Positions 56,496 to 64,000 of a stretch of 64,000 bases of DNA are shown here, piece by piece. A program made the translations under genes and the position numbers. This DNA comes from Opitutaceae bacterium EW11. GTDB lineage: Bacteria > Verrucomicrobiota > Verrucomicrobiia > Opitutales > Opitutaceae. The notes under the pieces are model-generated. The model searched no databases and was not told the origin of the DNA. It saw nothing but the letters and a program-made list of their open reading frames with translations. Position 1 is the first letter of the stretch; every line of letters starts with the position of its first letter. Where the stretch lies: contig QAYY01000013.1 of NCBI GenBank assembly GCA_003054665.1, positions 186,001 to 250,000 on the forward strand, given 5' to 3'.

Positions 56496-57634
56496 GGGCG
56501 CTCCTGGGCACTCTGCCGAATGCCGAAGTGCGGGGACGTTTTGTCTTTCTCGCGGATCCAACGTGGCCGGAGGTCACGCGCGCCAAGTTCGCGCGGACAC
56601 TCGAGGAGGCTGAGATGGTCGACGCATCGTTCGGCTGGCTCTCCATTCCGACGGGCGGCACGAGCGGGGAGCTGAGATTTGTTCGGCACGACCAAGAGAC
56701 GGTCGGGGCGGCGGTTGACGGTTTCACGCGGCATTTCAGGGTAGAGCGAGTCAACGCGGTCGGAGTTCTTCCGATGCATCACGTGAGCGGGCTGATGGCT
56801 TGGCTGAGGTGCGCGGGAACCGGCGGCCGGTATCTTGCCCAGGATTGGAAGCGCCTTCAGACCGGGGACTGGCCGCGCCTGACCGACGAGAGGGACGACT
56901 GGTTTCTCTCCCTGGTGCCGACGCAGTTGCAGAGGCTGCTCGAATTGCCGGGAGGGGCGGAGTTTCTGCGGCGCTTTCGCGCGGTTTTCCTAGGCGGCGC
57001 GCCGGCGTGGCCGGCATTGACCGATCAGGCAGCGGAGCAGCGGATCCCAGTTTCCCTGAGCTATGGAATGAGCGAAACCGCTGCGATGGTGGCGGCGCAG
57101 TTGCCGGAGGAGTTTCTCTGCGGGTACCGCGACGCCGGTCGGGTGATGCCGCATGCCCAGGTGAAGGTCGACGTCGAGGCGGGGGGCGTGCTTCGCATCA
57201 ACGGCGAGAGCGTGTTCCGCGGCTATTTCCCGGGATTTCGCGAGCCGCGGACCTTCCTCACCGAAGATCTCGGCGAAGTGCTGCCCGGTGGCCGCGTGCG
57301 GGTGCTTGGCCGGAGGGATGCCGTGATCATCACCGGTGGAGAGAAGGTGGCGCCGACGGAGGTGGAAGAAGCACTTCGAGCCACGGGCGCGTTTTCCGAC
57401 GTCGCGGTAATCGGCGTGCCGGACCCGGAGTGGGGGCAGGCCGTGGTCGCGTGTTATCCAGCGGGAGGCTTGCGAGGCGAAGCGATCGAGGTGCGTGGTC
57501 GCTTGAGCCTCACCCTGGCGCGCTACAAGCAACCAAAGCGTTACGTTCCAATCGCCGAGTGGCCGCGAAATGCCCAAGGGAAGGTGAATCGCGCCGAACT
57601 GTTGCGCGCCGTCGAGGCGAGCCACTCAGTTTAG
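56477..57634 (+). CDS. menE: o-Succinylbenzoate-CoA ligase (short form)
   Basis: A 385-residue AMP-forming acyl-CoA ligase. The phosphate loop is IPTGGTSGELR at 57-67, the core motif YGMSETAAMV is near 195, ITGGEKVAPTEVEEAL marks the hinge, and the catalytic Lys is in QGKVNRAEL near 371. It is about 80-100 residues shorter than most MenE proteins, mainly at the N-terminus. It is translationally coupled to menC, so together they form the middle of the menaquinone pathway. menA, B, D and F are not in the window. Confidence 0.87.
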   Translation: MERAELRALLGTLPNAEVRGRFVFLADPTWPEVTRAKFARTLEEAEMVDASFGWLSIPTGGTSGELRFVRHDQETVGAAVDGFTRHFRVERVNAVGVLPMHHVSGLMAWLRCAGTGGRYLAQDWKRLQTGDWPRLTDERDDWFLSLVPTQLQRLLELPGGAEFLRRFRAVFLGGAPAWPALTDQAAEQRIPVSLSYGMSETAAMVAAQLPEEFLCGYRDAGRVMPHAQVKVDVEAGGVLRINGESVFRGYFPGFREPRTFLTEDLGEVLPGGRVRVLGRRDAVIITGGEKVAPTEVEEALRATGAFSDVAVIGVPDPEWGQAVVACYPAGGLRGEAIEVRGRLSLTLARYKQPKRYVPIAEWPRNAQGKVNRAELLRAVEASHSV

Positions 57635-57718
57635 CGGCGATTCCGTGCGGTCAGGGGATGCGCGACCGTGTGTTTGGATTTCTCGAGCCGTGAGCGGCAC
57701 TGCCGATCTCGGCCAGAG

Positions 57719-57749
57719 CCAAAAAAAGGCGCGCCGTCCGGCGCGCCTT
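57719..57749 (-). terminator. Rho-independent terminator of galE
   Basis: GGCGCGCC (57728-57735), loop GTCC, GGCGCGCC (57740-57747). On the minus strand seven T residues follow (A-run 57721-57727). It is 18 nt past the galE stop. Confidence 0.9.
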
Positions 57750-57764
57750 GGAAAGACGTAGGAA

Positions 57765-58757
57765 TCACTGTTTCCCGAAGCCGTTGGGGTGCGTCGAGTG
57801 CCACTTCCACGCGGTGGCGACGATCGGCTCGATGCTGGTGTATTTGATTTTCCAGCCGAGTTCGCTGACGGCTTTCGAAGAATCGGCGTAGAGGGCCGGG
57901 GGATCGCCGGCGCGGCGGGGAGCGGCGATGTACGGGACCTTCTTGCCCGTGACCTTCTCCACCGCGCGGATCACCTCGAGCACGGAGGTCGGGGTGCCGG
58001 TGCCCAGATTGTAGAACAGTCCGGTGCCCGGCTTTGACAGCTTGTCAAATACCGCGATGTGCGCGCGGCTGAGGTCGTCGACGTGGACATAATCGCGCAG
58101 GCAGGTGCCGTCGGGGGTCGGATAGTCCGTGCCGAACACCTGCAGGGCAGGGCGCTTTCCCGTCGCCGCATCGATTGCCAGCGGAATGAGGTGGGTCTCC
58201 GGATTGTGGTCCTCGCCGATTGCGCCGTCTTCGGCCGCGCCGGCGGCATTGAAATAGCGGAAAGCGGCAAAGCTGAGGCCATGGGCGACGGCGAGGGCCT
58301 TCAAGGCATTCTCGATGTCGAGTTTGGTCTGGCCGTAGGGATTGATCGGCGCCTGCGGCATCGATTCCACGATCGGCATCTTCGACGGGATGCCGTAGGT
58401 CGCGCAGGTGGAGGAAAAGACGAACTTCTTCACGCCCTTCGCGAGCATCGTCCGGAGGAGCTGGAGCGTCGCGACGACGTTGTTGAAATAGTATTTCAGC
58501 GGGTCGTTCACGGATTCGCCGACGTACGCAAAGGCGGCGAAGTGCATGACCACGTCGATCTTTTCGTCCACCAGGATCCGGCCGACGGCTCCCTCGTCTC
58601 CGAGGTTCACATCGTAGAACGGAATGTCGCGCCCGACCGCCGGTCGGTGCCCGAAGATCAAGTTATCGATCACAACGGGCCGATGCCCTGCAGCGATGAG
58701 CTGCCTGACGCAGTGACTTCCGATGTAACCGGCTCCACCTACGACTAGAACGTTCAT
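57765..58757 (-). CDS. galE: UDP-glucose 4-epimerase
   Basis: A 330-residue short-chain dehydrogenase-type epimerase that interconverts UDP-glucose and UDP-galactose for glycan and LPS synthesis. The NAD loop is GGAGYIGSH (7-15), the catalytic pair is in YGQTKLDIE, with SSTCATYG upstream, and the end PALYADSSKAVSELGWK is typical of GalE. Length is standard. It is divergent from the ketosynthase gene with a 61-nt gap and ends in a strong terminator. Confidence 0.95.
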   Translation of the reverse strand: MNVLVVGGAGYIGSHCVRQLIAAGHRPVVIDNLIFGHRPAVGRDIPFYDVNLGDEGAVGRILVDEKIDVVMHFAAFAYVGESVNDPLKYYFNNVVATLQLLRTMLAKGVKKFVFSSTCATYGIPSKMPIVESMPQAPINPYGQTKLDIENALKALAVAHGLSFAAFRYFNAAGAAEDGAIGEDHNPETHLIPLAIDAATGKRPALQVFGTDYPTPDGTCLRDYVHVDDLSRAHIAVFDKLSKPGTGLFYNLGTGTPTSVLEVIRAVEKVTGKKVPYIAAPRRAGDPPALYADSSKAVSELGWKIKYTSIEPIVATAWKWHSTHPNGFGKQ

Positions 58758-58818
58758 GCGGGCGAGGCTTGTATTGCCTTCCGCCGGTGCTTGGCTAGCC
58801 CTTTCCGTTTACATTTAC

Positions 58819-60054
58819 ATGAAGCTTCCCCGTATCGTCATCACCGGTGTCGGACTGACTGCCCCGAACGGCAATTCTCTGTCGGAATTCCGGGAGAATC
58901 TCCTGAAGGGCGTCGCCGGGATCGAGCGGATTGACGTGCGGTACATGGGGCAGCTGCTGGCGGGTGTTTGCCACTACGATCCGCTCAAGTACCAGAAGAA
59001 GAAAGAAGTCCGCGTCGGCACGCGTGCCGGTTCCATTTCCATCTACTGTGCCCGCGAAGCTCTGGCGGACAGCGCGGTGAACTTCGATGCATTTCCCAAA
59101 GACCGAATCGGCATCTATATCGGCTGCACCGAGCACGGAAACGTCGAGACGGAGAACGAGATCTACAACATCTCGAAGTTCAACTACGACACGAAGTTCT
59201 GGTCGCACTATCACAACCCCCGCACCGTCGCGAACAACCCGGCGGGCGAAACGTCGCTCAATCTTGGTATCACGGGCCCGGCCTACACGATCGGTGCCGC
59301 TTGCGCGGCCGGCAACATGGGTCTGATCCACGCGGCGCAGATGCTGCGGCTCGGCGAGGTCGATTTCGCTCTCTGCGGCGGAGTCAGCGAAAGCATCCAC
59401 ACCTTTGGCATCTTCGCCGGATTCAAGAGCCAGAACGCCTTGGCCAACCACGAGGATCCGAAAAAAGCCAGCCGGCCGTTCGACAAGGGCCGCAACGGCA
59501 TCGTGATTTCCGAGGGCGGCTGCCTCTACACGCTGGAACGTCTCGAGGACGCGCAGGCACGCGGCGCGAAAATCTATGCTGAGATCGCCGGTTATTGCGT
59601 GAATTCCGACGCGAGCGACTACGTTCTCCCGAATCCCGAGCGCCAAGCCCAGTGCGTTCGCCGGGCGATCGTAAACGCCGGGATGACCCCGCGGGATATT
59701 CACATCGTCAATACCCACGCCACGGCCACCCCTCTGGGCGACGTTCAGGAATGCCAGGCGATCGGCAGCGTGTTCGTCGACTGCCCAGAGACCTACATCA
59801 ACAACACAAAGAGCTTCATCGGCCACGCGATGGGGGCCGCCGGAGCGCTGGAATTGGCGGGCAACCTTCCGTCGTTCGATGACCTGACCGTTCACCCGAC
59901 CATCAACGTGGACGACCTCGATCCGCAGTGCGCCCTCCCTGGGCTGGTTTTGAATCAACCAGTGAAGGCAAAACGAGTTGACGCAATTTTGAACAACTCC
60001 TTCGGTATGTTAGGCATCAATTCCACGCTGATCGTTAAGCGTTTTGTGGCCTAA
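58819..60054 (+). CDS. FabF-like beta-ketoacyl synthase
   Basis: A 411-residue condensing enzyme. The triad is complete: Cys162 in GAACAAGNMG, His300 in NTHATATPLGD and His336 in KSFIGHAMGAAG, with Lys331. It differs from housekeeping FabF in its N-terminal part (IGCTEHGNVETENEIYN). It is followed after 20 nt by its own acyl carrier protein and then a CrtI-like oxidoreductase, which implies a dedicated pathway rather than bulk fatty-acid synthesis. ATG 58819 is chosen; the upstream frame overlaps galE. Confidence 0.92.
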   Translation: MKLPRIVITGVGLTAPNGNSLSEFRENLLKGVAGIERIDVRYMGQLLAGVCHYDPLKYQKKKEVRVGTRAGSISIYCAREALADSAVNFDAFPKDRIGIYIGCTEHGNVETENEIYNISKFNYDTKFWSHYHNPRTVANNPAGETSLNLGITGPAYTIGAACAAGNMGLIHAAQMLRLGEVDFALCGGVSESIHTFGIFAGFKSQNALANHEDPKKASRPFDKGRNGIVISEGGCLYTLERLEDAQARGAKIYAEIAGYCVNSDASDYVLPNPERQAQCVRRAIVNAGMTPRDIHIVNTHATATPLGDVQECQAIGSVFVDCPETYINNTKSFIGHAMGAAGALELAGNLPSFDDLTVHPTINVDDLDPQCALPGLVLNQPVKAKRVDAILNNSFGMLGINSTLIVKRFVA

Positions 60055-60074
60055 TCCTTCGACCAGTTTCACGC

Positions 60075-60335
60075 ATGACCAAAGACCAAGTTAAACAGGC
60101 GGTGATCGATATCATCTCCGACATCGCGCCCGACGAGGATCTGAGCAATCTCAAGCCCGATGTTCGCCTTCGCGACCAGCTCCAGCTCGATTCGATGGAC
60201 TTTCTGGATATCGTGATGGAGTTGCGGAAACGCCACGGCATCGAAGTGCCCGAGGCGGACTACATGCAGCTCGCCACTCTCGACAGTTCGGCCGAATACC
60301 TCACGCCGAAGTTCAACGCGCTCGCCAAAAAGTAG
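60075..60335 (+). CDS. Acyl carrier protein
   Basis: An 86-residue ACP. The phosphopantetheine attachment is Ser40 in LDSMDFLDIVMEL, where the usual Leu after Ser is Met. Helices before and after fit the four-helix ACP fold, and the charge is strongly acidic. It sits 20 nt after the ketosynthase gene and probably delivers its substrate. It is distinct from housekeeping AcpP in sequence. Confidence 0.93.
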   Translation: MTKDQVKQAVIDIISDIAPDEDLSNLKPDVRLRDQLQLDSMDFLDIVMELRKRHGIEVPEADYMQLATLDSSAEYLTPKFNALAKK

Positions 60336-60363
60336 AAATCTGGCGTTTTCGCTTCCGTCTTTC

Positions 60364-60388
60364 GAGGCCGGGACTTGCTCCCGGCCTC
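60364..60388 (+). terminator. Hairpin after the acyl carrier protein gene
   Basis: GAGGCCGGGA/TCCCGGCCTC, 10-bp stem with a 5-nt loop, followed by CTTTG. It has only a weak T-tract, so it may attenuate rather than end transcription before the oxidoreductase gene. Confidence 0.6.
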
Positions 60389-60518
60389 CTTTGTAGTTGG
60401 AGATCGCGTCTTGCTCAAACCGCCCCCCGAGTTGCCGGAAATCCAGGTCCGAGAAGCCGCACGCGCCCGCCACTTCGTACGACGGACGGGGACGATCCAG
60501 GTTTAGCCAGCCGCTAAG

Positions 60519-61949
60519 ATGAATTCACAAAGCCACTACGACGTTGCGGTGATCGGCGCGGGCATGTCGGGCCTGGCGGCGGCGATCCGCCTGGCCCATT
60601 TCGGGAAGCGCGTGTGTGTCTTCGAACGGCACAACGCTGTCGGCGGACTGAACGGCTTCTACAGCATCGACGGTCGCAAGTACGACGTCGGTTTGCACGC
60701 GATGACCAACTATGTGCCCCCGGGCGTGAAGGGGACGCCGTTGGTGAAGTTGCTTCGGCAGCTTCGAATCGATCGCGAGGAATTGGCGCTCAGTCCGCAG
60801 AAACGCGGCAGGGTGGCGTTCGGCGCGCACGGCGAAACCTCGTTGGTTTTCACCAATGACTTTGCGGTCTTCGAGCAGAGCGTGGCGGAACTCTTCCCCG
60901 CGCAGATCGACGGCTTCCGGCGTCTGGTGGAGGCTGTCCGAGCGTACGATGCCGTTTCGATTGTCGCACCCGTCGACTCGGCGCGGCAGACGGTCCGGCG
61001 CTACGTTAGCGACCCCTTGCTGGAGGAAATGCTCTTCTGCCCGGTGATGTTCTACGGAAGCGCTCAGGAGCGGGACATGGCCTTCCGGGATTTCGTCGTG
61101 TTGTTTCAGGCGATCTTTCTCGAGGGACTCGCGCGGCCGATCGAAGGCGTTCGCGCAGTGCTTCGCGTATTGCTCGAGAAACTTCGGGCCGCCGGGGGGC
61201 AGCGTCGGATGAAGTGTGGCGTTCAGCGCATCGTGGAGCGGGATGGACGCGCTGCGGCGTTGGTGTTGGACAGCGGAGAAGAGGTGACTGCGGACCACAT
61301 CCTGTCGTCCATCGGGTATGTCGAAACCGAAAAACTCTACCGACCGGGCTGGGTGCCGCCCGAGGATGCGAAAGGGCGGCTCTCGTTTGTCGAGACGGTC
61401 AATGTGCTTCGCTGCCAGCCGGCTCAACTCGGTTGGGGCGACGATGCGATCGTCTTTTTCAGCGCGTATCCTGAGTTCCGTTACGAGCGCCCCTCCGATC
61501 TCGTCGACACTCGGAGCGGCGTCATCTGCATACCGAACAATTTCCAGTATCCGGCGGGCGTTGGTCTGCGGGAGGGATTCTTCCGTTGCACGTGCCTTGC
61601 AAACTATGACCGTTGGGCTGCGCTCAACGAAGCCGACTATCGTGCAGCCAAGGCAACAGCGCTGGTCGAAATCACCAAAGCCGCGCGGCACTGCATGCCG
61701 CCGCTGAGTCCCGCCGAGCGGCTCTCCGAAGCGACGGTCGCGACAGATGTCTTTACGCCGTGCACAATAGAGCGATTCACCGGACACCACGCCGGCACCG
61801 TCTACGGTTCTCCGGTCAAAAACCGCGAAGGTACGACGGGATTGAGCAATCTGTATCTGTGCGGAACCGACCAAGGGTTTCTCGGAATCACTGGCGCAAT
61901 GTTGAGCGGGATTTCGATGGCCAATCTGCACATTCTGCAGAAGGGCTGA
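60519..61949 (+). CDS. CrtI/phytoene desaturase-like FAD oxidoreductase
   Basis: A 476-residue flavoprotein. The dinucleotide motif VAVIGAGMSGLAAAIRLAHF opens it, with GGLNGFYSIDGRKYDVGLHAM immediately after, as in carotenoid isomerases/desaturases and retinol saturases. The C-terminal FAD motif is NLYLCGTDQGFLGITGAMLSG. Placed after a ketosynthase and ACP, it may saturate, isomerise or desaturate an ACP-bound polyene. No phytoene synthase is nearby, so a carotenoid role is not supported. The hairpin at 60364 separates it from the ACP gene. Confidence 0.85.
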   Translation: MNSQSHYDVAVIGAGMSGLAAAIRLAHFGKRVCVFERHNAVGGLNGFYSIDGRKYDVGLHAMTNYVPPGVKGTPLVKLLRQLRIDREELALSPQKRGRVAFGAHGETSLVFTNDFAVFEQSVAELFPAQIDGFRRLVEAVRAYDAVSIVAPVDSARQTVRRYVSDPLLEEMLFCPVMFYGSAQERDMAFRDFVVLFQAIFLEGLARPIEGVRAVLRVLLEKLRAAGGQRRMKCGVQRIVERDGRAAALVLDSGEEVTADHILSSIGYVETEKLYRPGWVPPEDAKGRLSFVETVNVLRCQPAQLGWGDDAIVFFSAYPEFRYERPSDLVDTRSGVICIPNNFQYPAGVGLREGFFRCTCLANYDRWAALNEADYRAAKATALVEITKAARHCMPPLSPAERLSEATVATDVFTPCTIERFTGHHAGTVYGSPVKNREGTTGLSNLYLCGTDQGFLGITGAMLSGISMANLHILQKG

Positions 61950-62055
61950 CGGAGTCTTTTTTTGCGATTCTCGGGAACTACGCCTAGACTGCCGACTCTG
62001 TGGCGGTCGCGAACGGCCGTATCGGAGCAGTGGGGCTCCGCGCGCCCGCAGTCCT

Positions 62056-63945
62056 ATGCTTAAAACCATGCTTCTGCTCACGCTCCCCTTGGCGGTCACA
62101 CTTATTTCGGGGAACACGCCAACACCGACTCCAACCCCAACACCGCAGCCGCAGAATCTGCCTCCGGACGGCGCGCTCGTAAGAATTGTTCAGTCAAACG
62201 GCACCATCGATCGCACGGCGTACCAGAAAGTGGCGCAATTGTGGGGACCGATCTCGATTGGCGAGCGCCTGGGGCCCACGTTCGCCCAACTGAATCCGGG
62301 CGCTGCCGACGATCGACCGACGCTCTTCAAACCGCCCTCCATGGACTGCAAGGCGCTCTCCTTCGCCAATCGCACGAACCCGTACGAATTGGGCAAGGAT
62401 GGCTGCAAGGCGGACAACGACTACTGGAGCGACAGTGGCCAGGTCGGCTACGTACCGGACGATCCCGCCAACGACCCGGGTTTGGACCGCATCCAGACTT
62501 TCGCGTACTACAACTACGTTTTCGCGCTAAGTCCGCGCTTGGACTACGCCAGCGGTACGCCGCATCCCGACCCGCAAACGCGCGAGAATTACTACAAGAC
62601 GATGCTCGGCCACTTTCCGCAGCATCCGGTCGCGATGGTGCGCAACTATTCGATGCAGCAGAACGAGGCGCTGGTCGTCTATCGCGAGGGCCTCTTGGCT
62701 GTGGCGGGCACGCAGACGAGCCGCACGGGAAATGAGCGACCTTATCCCGGTCTCCTTCTGCCGTCCAACAAGGTCCCGACCGCGCTCGCCGTCACCACGA
62801 ACAACGAATTCGCACTGATCACCGTTTGGGATACGGATGCGGCAAAAGGGCAGTTAGCCGTCGTCGCTCTCGAAGGGAAATACCTCCCGTTTCACACGTG
62901 GCCCTATATGGCGATGCCGAACCAGGGCAGCTTCTCTGACTTCAAGCTGCTCGGTTATATCGATCTTCCATTCGCCACACCAACCGCGGTCGCCGCGGCC
63001 TGCAACGGGTGGTGGGGCGGACCTTCTCAAGCCGGAGGAAAGGTGCTGAGCCAAGTCGACCTGACGCAGGAGGGCTACCGGAAGGCGGCCTATGGCGGCG
63101 ATTTCGGGCTGACGCTGATTGTGGCGACCAAGGGCTACGCGGTCGTCGCTTCCAGGTCGGAAAACAAGGTTGCGCTCGTAGACATGTCACCGCTCTTCAA
63201 CTACGTCCGGGATAGCTACCTTTCGTCCACGGAGAGCTTCCTGGCGACGACGCAGAACCGCGGATCCGGAGCCGGTCAGTGGCCGGCGACGTTCACGGAG
63301 AAGCCGGAGATCAAGCCGACTGTGGTTTGGACCAAGGACTACACCGCGCCGAGCGCCGTCCTTGCCGGGCATCATACGGATCGATGGTCCATTGACCGCT
63401 ACAAGGCCCACATCGCGACGGAAGACGGGACGATCCATATCATCGATACGACTCAATTGATGAATCGCTGGAGCTGGGAGCCCAGCGGCGCGTTGGCCGA
63501 AATCGGATCGTTCAAAGTTGGACGCAATCCGGTCAGCATGTGTTTTGCGCGCTTTGGCGAGTCCGGTCTGCCGAACGCGCCTACCAAGTCCAATGGCGCT
63601 CCGGCGTCGCCGGATCCCCAGAATAACATGTTCTATGTGGCTTGTCGCGGTGACCGCGAAGTCGTGGGCGCCGTTACTTGGAATGGCACCGGCAGCGTTT
63701 TCCGCCGCATCAAGGATTCGCGCATGGGCGACCCGGTCGCGGTGAGTGTCGCCACTCGTGGGAACATTGTCACGGTGGCCGACTACGAGGGGAAAAAGCT
63801 CCTCAGCTTCCGTATCGGCTCGATTGTCGACCGTGCTGGCACGGTTTACGGCGCCGGAGCCGATGGCAAAGCCCCCTTCGAACTTGGCGGCGAGATGTCG
63901 GTGAACGGCAAACCGTTCCTTGTAGGCTCTTCCAACGTGAATTGA
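62056..63945 (+). CDS. Large secreted protein, probable beta-propeller type
   Basis: A 629-residue exported protein of unknown function. The signal peptide (LLLTLPLAVTLISG) runs into a TPTPTPTPQPQ linker. The rest is rich in Gly, Tyr, Asn and Trp, with recurring segments such as HIATEDGTIHIIDTTQL, GYAVVASRSENKVALVDMS and FALITVWDTDAAKGQLAVV that look like beta-propeller blades of the YVTN or WD type. Two Cys-containing stretches (MDCKAL, DGCKAD) may form a disulfide. It is complete in the window. The last 55 nt after the stop show nothing. Confidence 0.75.
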   Translation: MLKTMLLLTLPLAVTLISGNTPTPTPTPTPQPQNLPPDGALVRIVQSNGTIDRTAYQKVAQLWGPISIGERLGPTFAQLNPGAADDRPTLFKPPSMDCKALSFANRTNPYELGKDGCKADNDYWSDSGQVGYVPDDPANDPGLDRIQTFAYYNYVFALSPRLDYASGTPHPDPQTRENYYKTMLGHFPQHPVAMVRNYSMQQNEALVVYREGLLAVAGTQTSRTGNERPYPGLLLPSNKVPTALAVTTNNEFALITVWDTDAAKGQLAVVALEGKYLPFHTWPYMAMPNQGSFSDFKLLGYIDLPFATPTAVAAACNGWWGGPSQAGGKVLSQVDLTQEGYRKAAYGGDFGLTLIVATKGYAVVASRSENKVALVDMSPLFNYVRDSYLSSTESFLATTQNRGSGAGQWPATFTEKPEIKPTVVWTKDYTAPSAVLAGHHTDRWSIDRYKAHIATEDGTIHIIDTTQLMNRWSWEPSGALAEIGSFKVGRNPVSMCFARFGESGLPNAPTKSNGAPASPDPQNNMFYVACRGDREVVGAVTWNGTGSVFRRIKDSRMGDPVAVSVATRGNIVTVADYEGKKLLSFRIGSIVDRAGTVYGAGADGKAPFELGGEMSVNGKPFLVGSSNVN

Positions 63946-64000
63946 AGGCCTGGGCACCTCTGCGACCCGGGAATGGTTAAACCTGGGCCGCTGGAAACCG

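Noticed and set aside
60519-61949. Carotenoid biosynthesis gene crtI
   Set aside because: No crtB, crtE or other carotenoid genes nearby; the ketosynthase-ACP context argues for a different substrate.

Overview
The window is about 64 kb of GC-rich (roughly mid-60% by eye) bacterial chromosome, densely packed with housekeeping genes on both strands. The gene set points to a Gram-negative (LPS-making) member of the Verrucomicrobiota, most likely an Opitutaceae-type organism. The clues are a PEP-CTERM protein plus a fused exosortase-EpsI, three family 9 heptosyltransferases, FabV, a stressosome (RsbRST) operon and MenC/MenE. This placement is inference from gene content, not from a marker-gene comparison. 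No phage, IS element, CRISPR array or rRNA was seen. There is one tRNA, Arg-CCG.

Layout. 1-2.9 kb (minus): Nif3-like protein (cut by the window edge), an orphan MalK/UgpC-type sugar ABC ATPase and an unknown protein. 3-8.1 kb (minus): a probable operon of nucleobase permease, tandem GTP cyclohydrolase II-like protein, SIS protein and exported isoaspartyl peptidase. 8.4-13.4 kb: a secreted protein with a broken peptidase motif, an amidohydrolase, an amidase, RidA and a PEP-CTERM protein. 13.7-17.1 kb: tRNA-Arg, dihydrolipoyl dehydrogenase, a small membrane protein and a GT4 glycosyltransferase. 17.2-23.2 kb: one very long gene holding two complete UvrA proteins in tandem. 23.4-29.6 kb: OppD/OppF-type ATPases and an LPS locus (acyltransferase-heptosyltransferase fusion plus two more GT9 enzymes). 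30-33.1 kb: serS, dtd, fabV. 33.2-37.1 kb: exosortase locus (TPR membrane protein, exosortase-EpsI, a 30-residue membrane peptide, RskA-like protein). 37.4-39.2 kb: a DapF homologue lacking both catalytic cysteines and an AAA-type ATPase. 39.4-46 kb: a tightly coupled seven-gene signalling operon, RsbR-RsbS-RsbT, kinase/phosphatase fusion, two hybrid histidine kinases and a membrane-tailed receiver. 46-55.2 kb: conserved unknown, SppA, SufT, PurA, BON-domain protein, DUF1328-like peptide, GuaB. 55.5-58.8 kb: menC-menE and galE. 58.8-62 kb: ketosynthase, acyl carrier protein and a CrtI-like oxidoreductase. The window ends with a large secreted protein.

The most striking unexplained structure is a dispersed family of intergenic elements at about 23.1, 29.7, 37.2 and 53.4 kb. 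Each is about 250-285 bp. Most ends carry a GC-rich perfect hairpin followed by imperfect 7-bp tandem repeats (consensus GGAAGTT), facing inward from both ends. The hairpin often abuts a stop codon. A related heptad array lies inside the coding sequence of the tandem uvrA gene. It resembles a non-autonomous mobile or REP-like repeat, but I cannot match it to a named family from the sequence alone.
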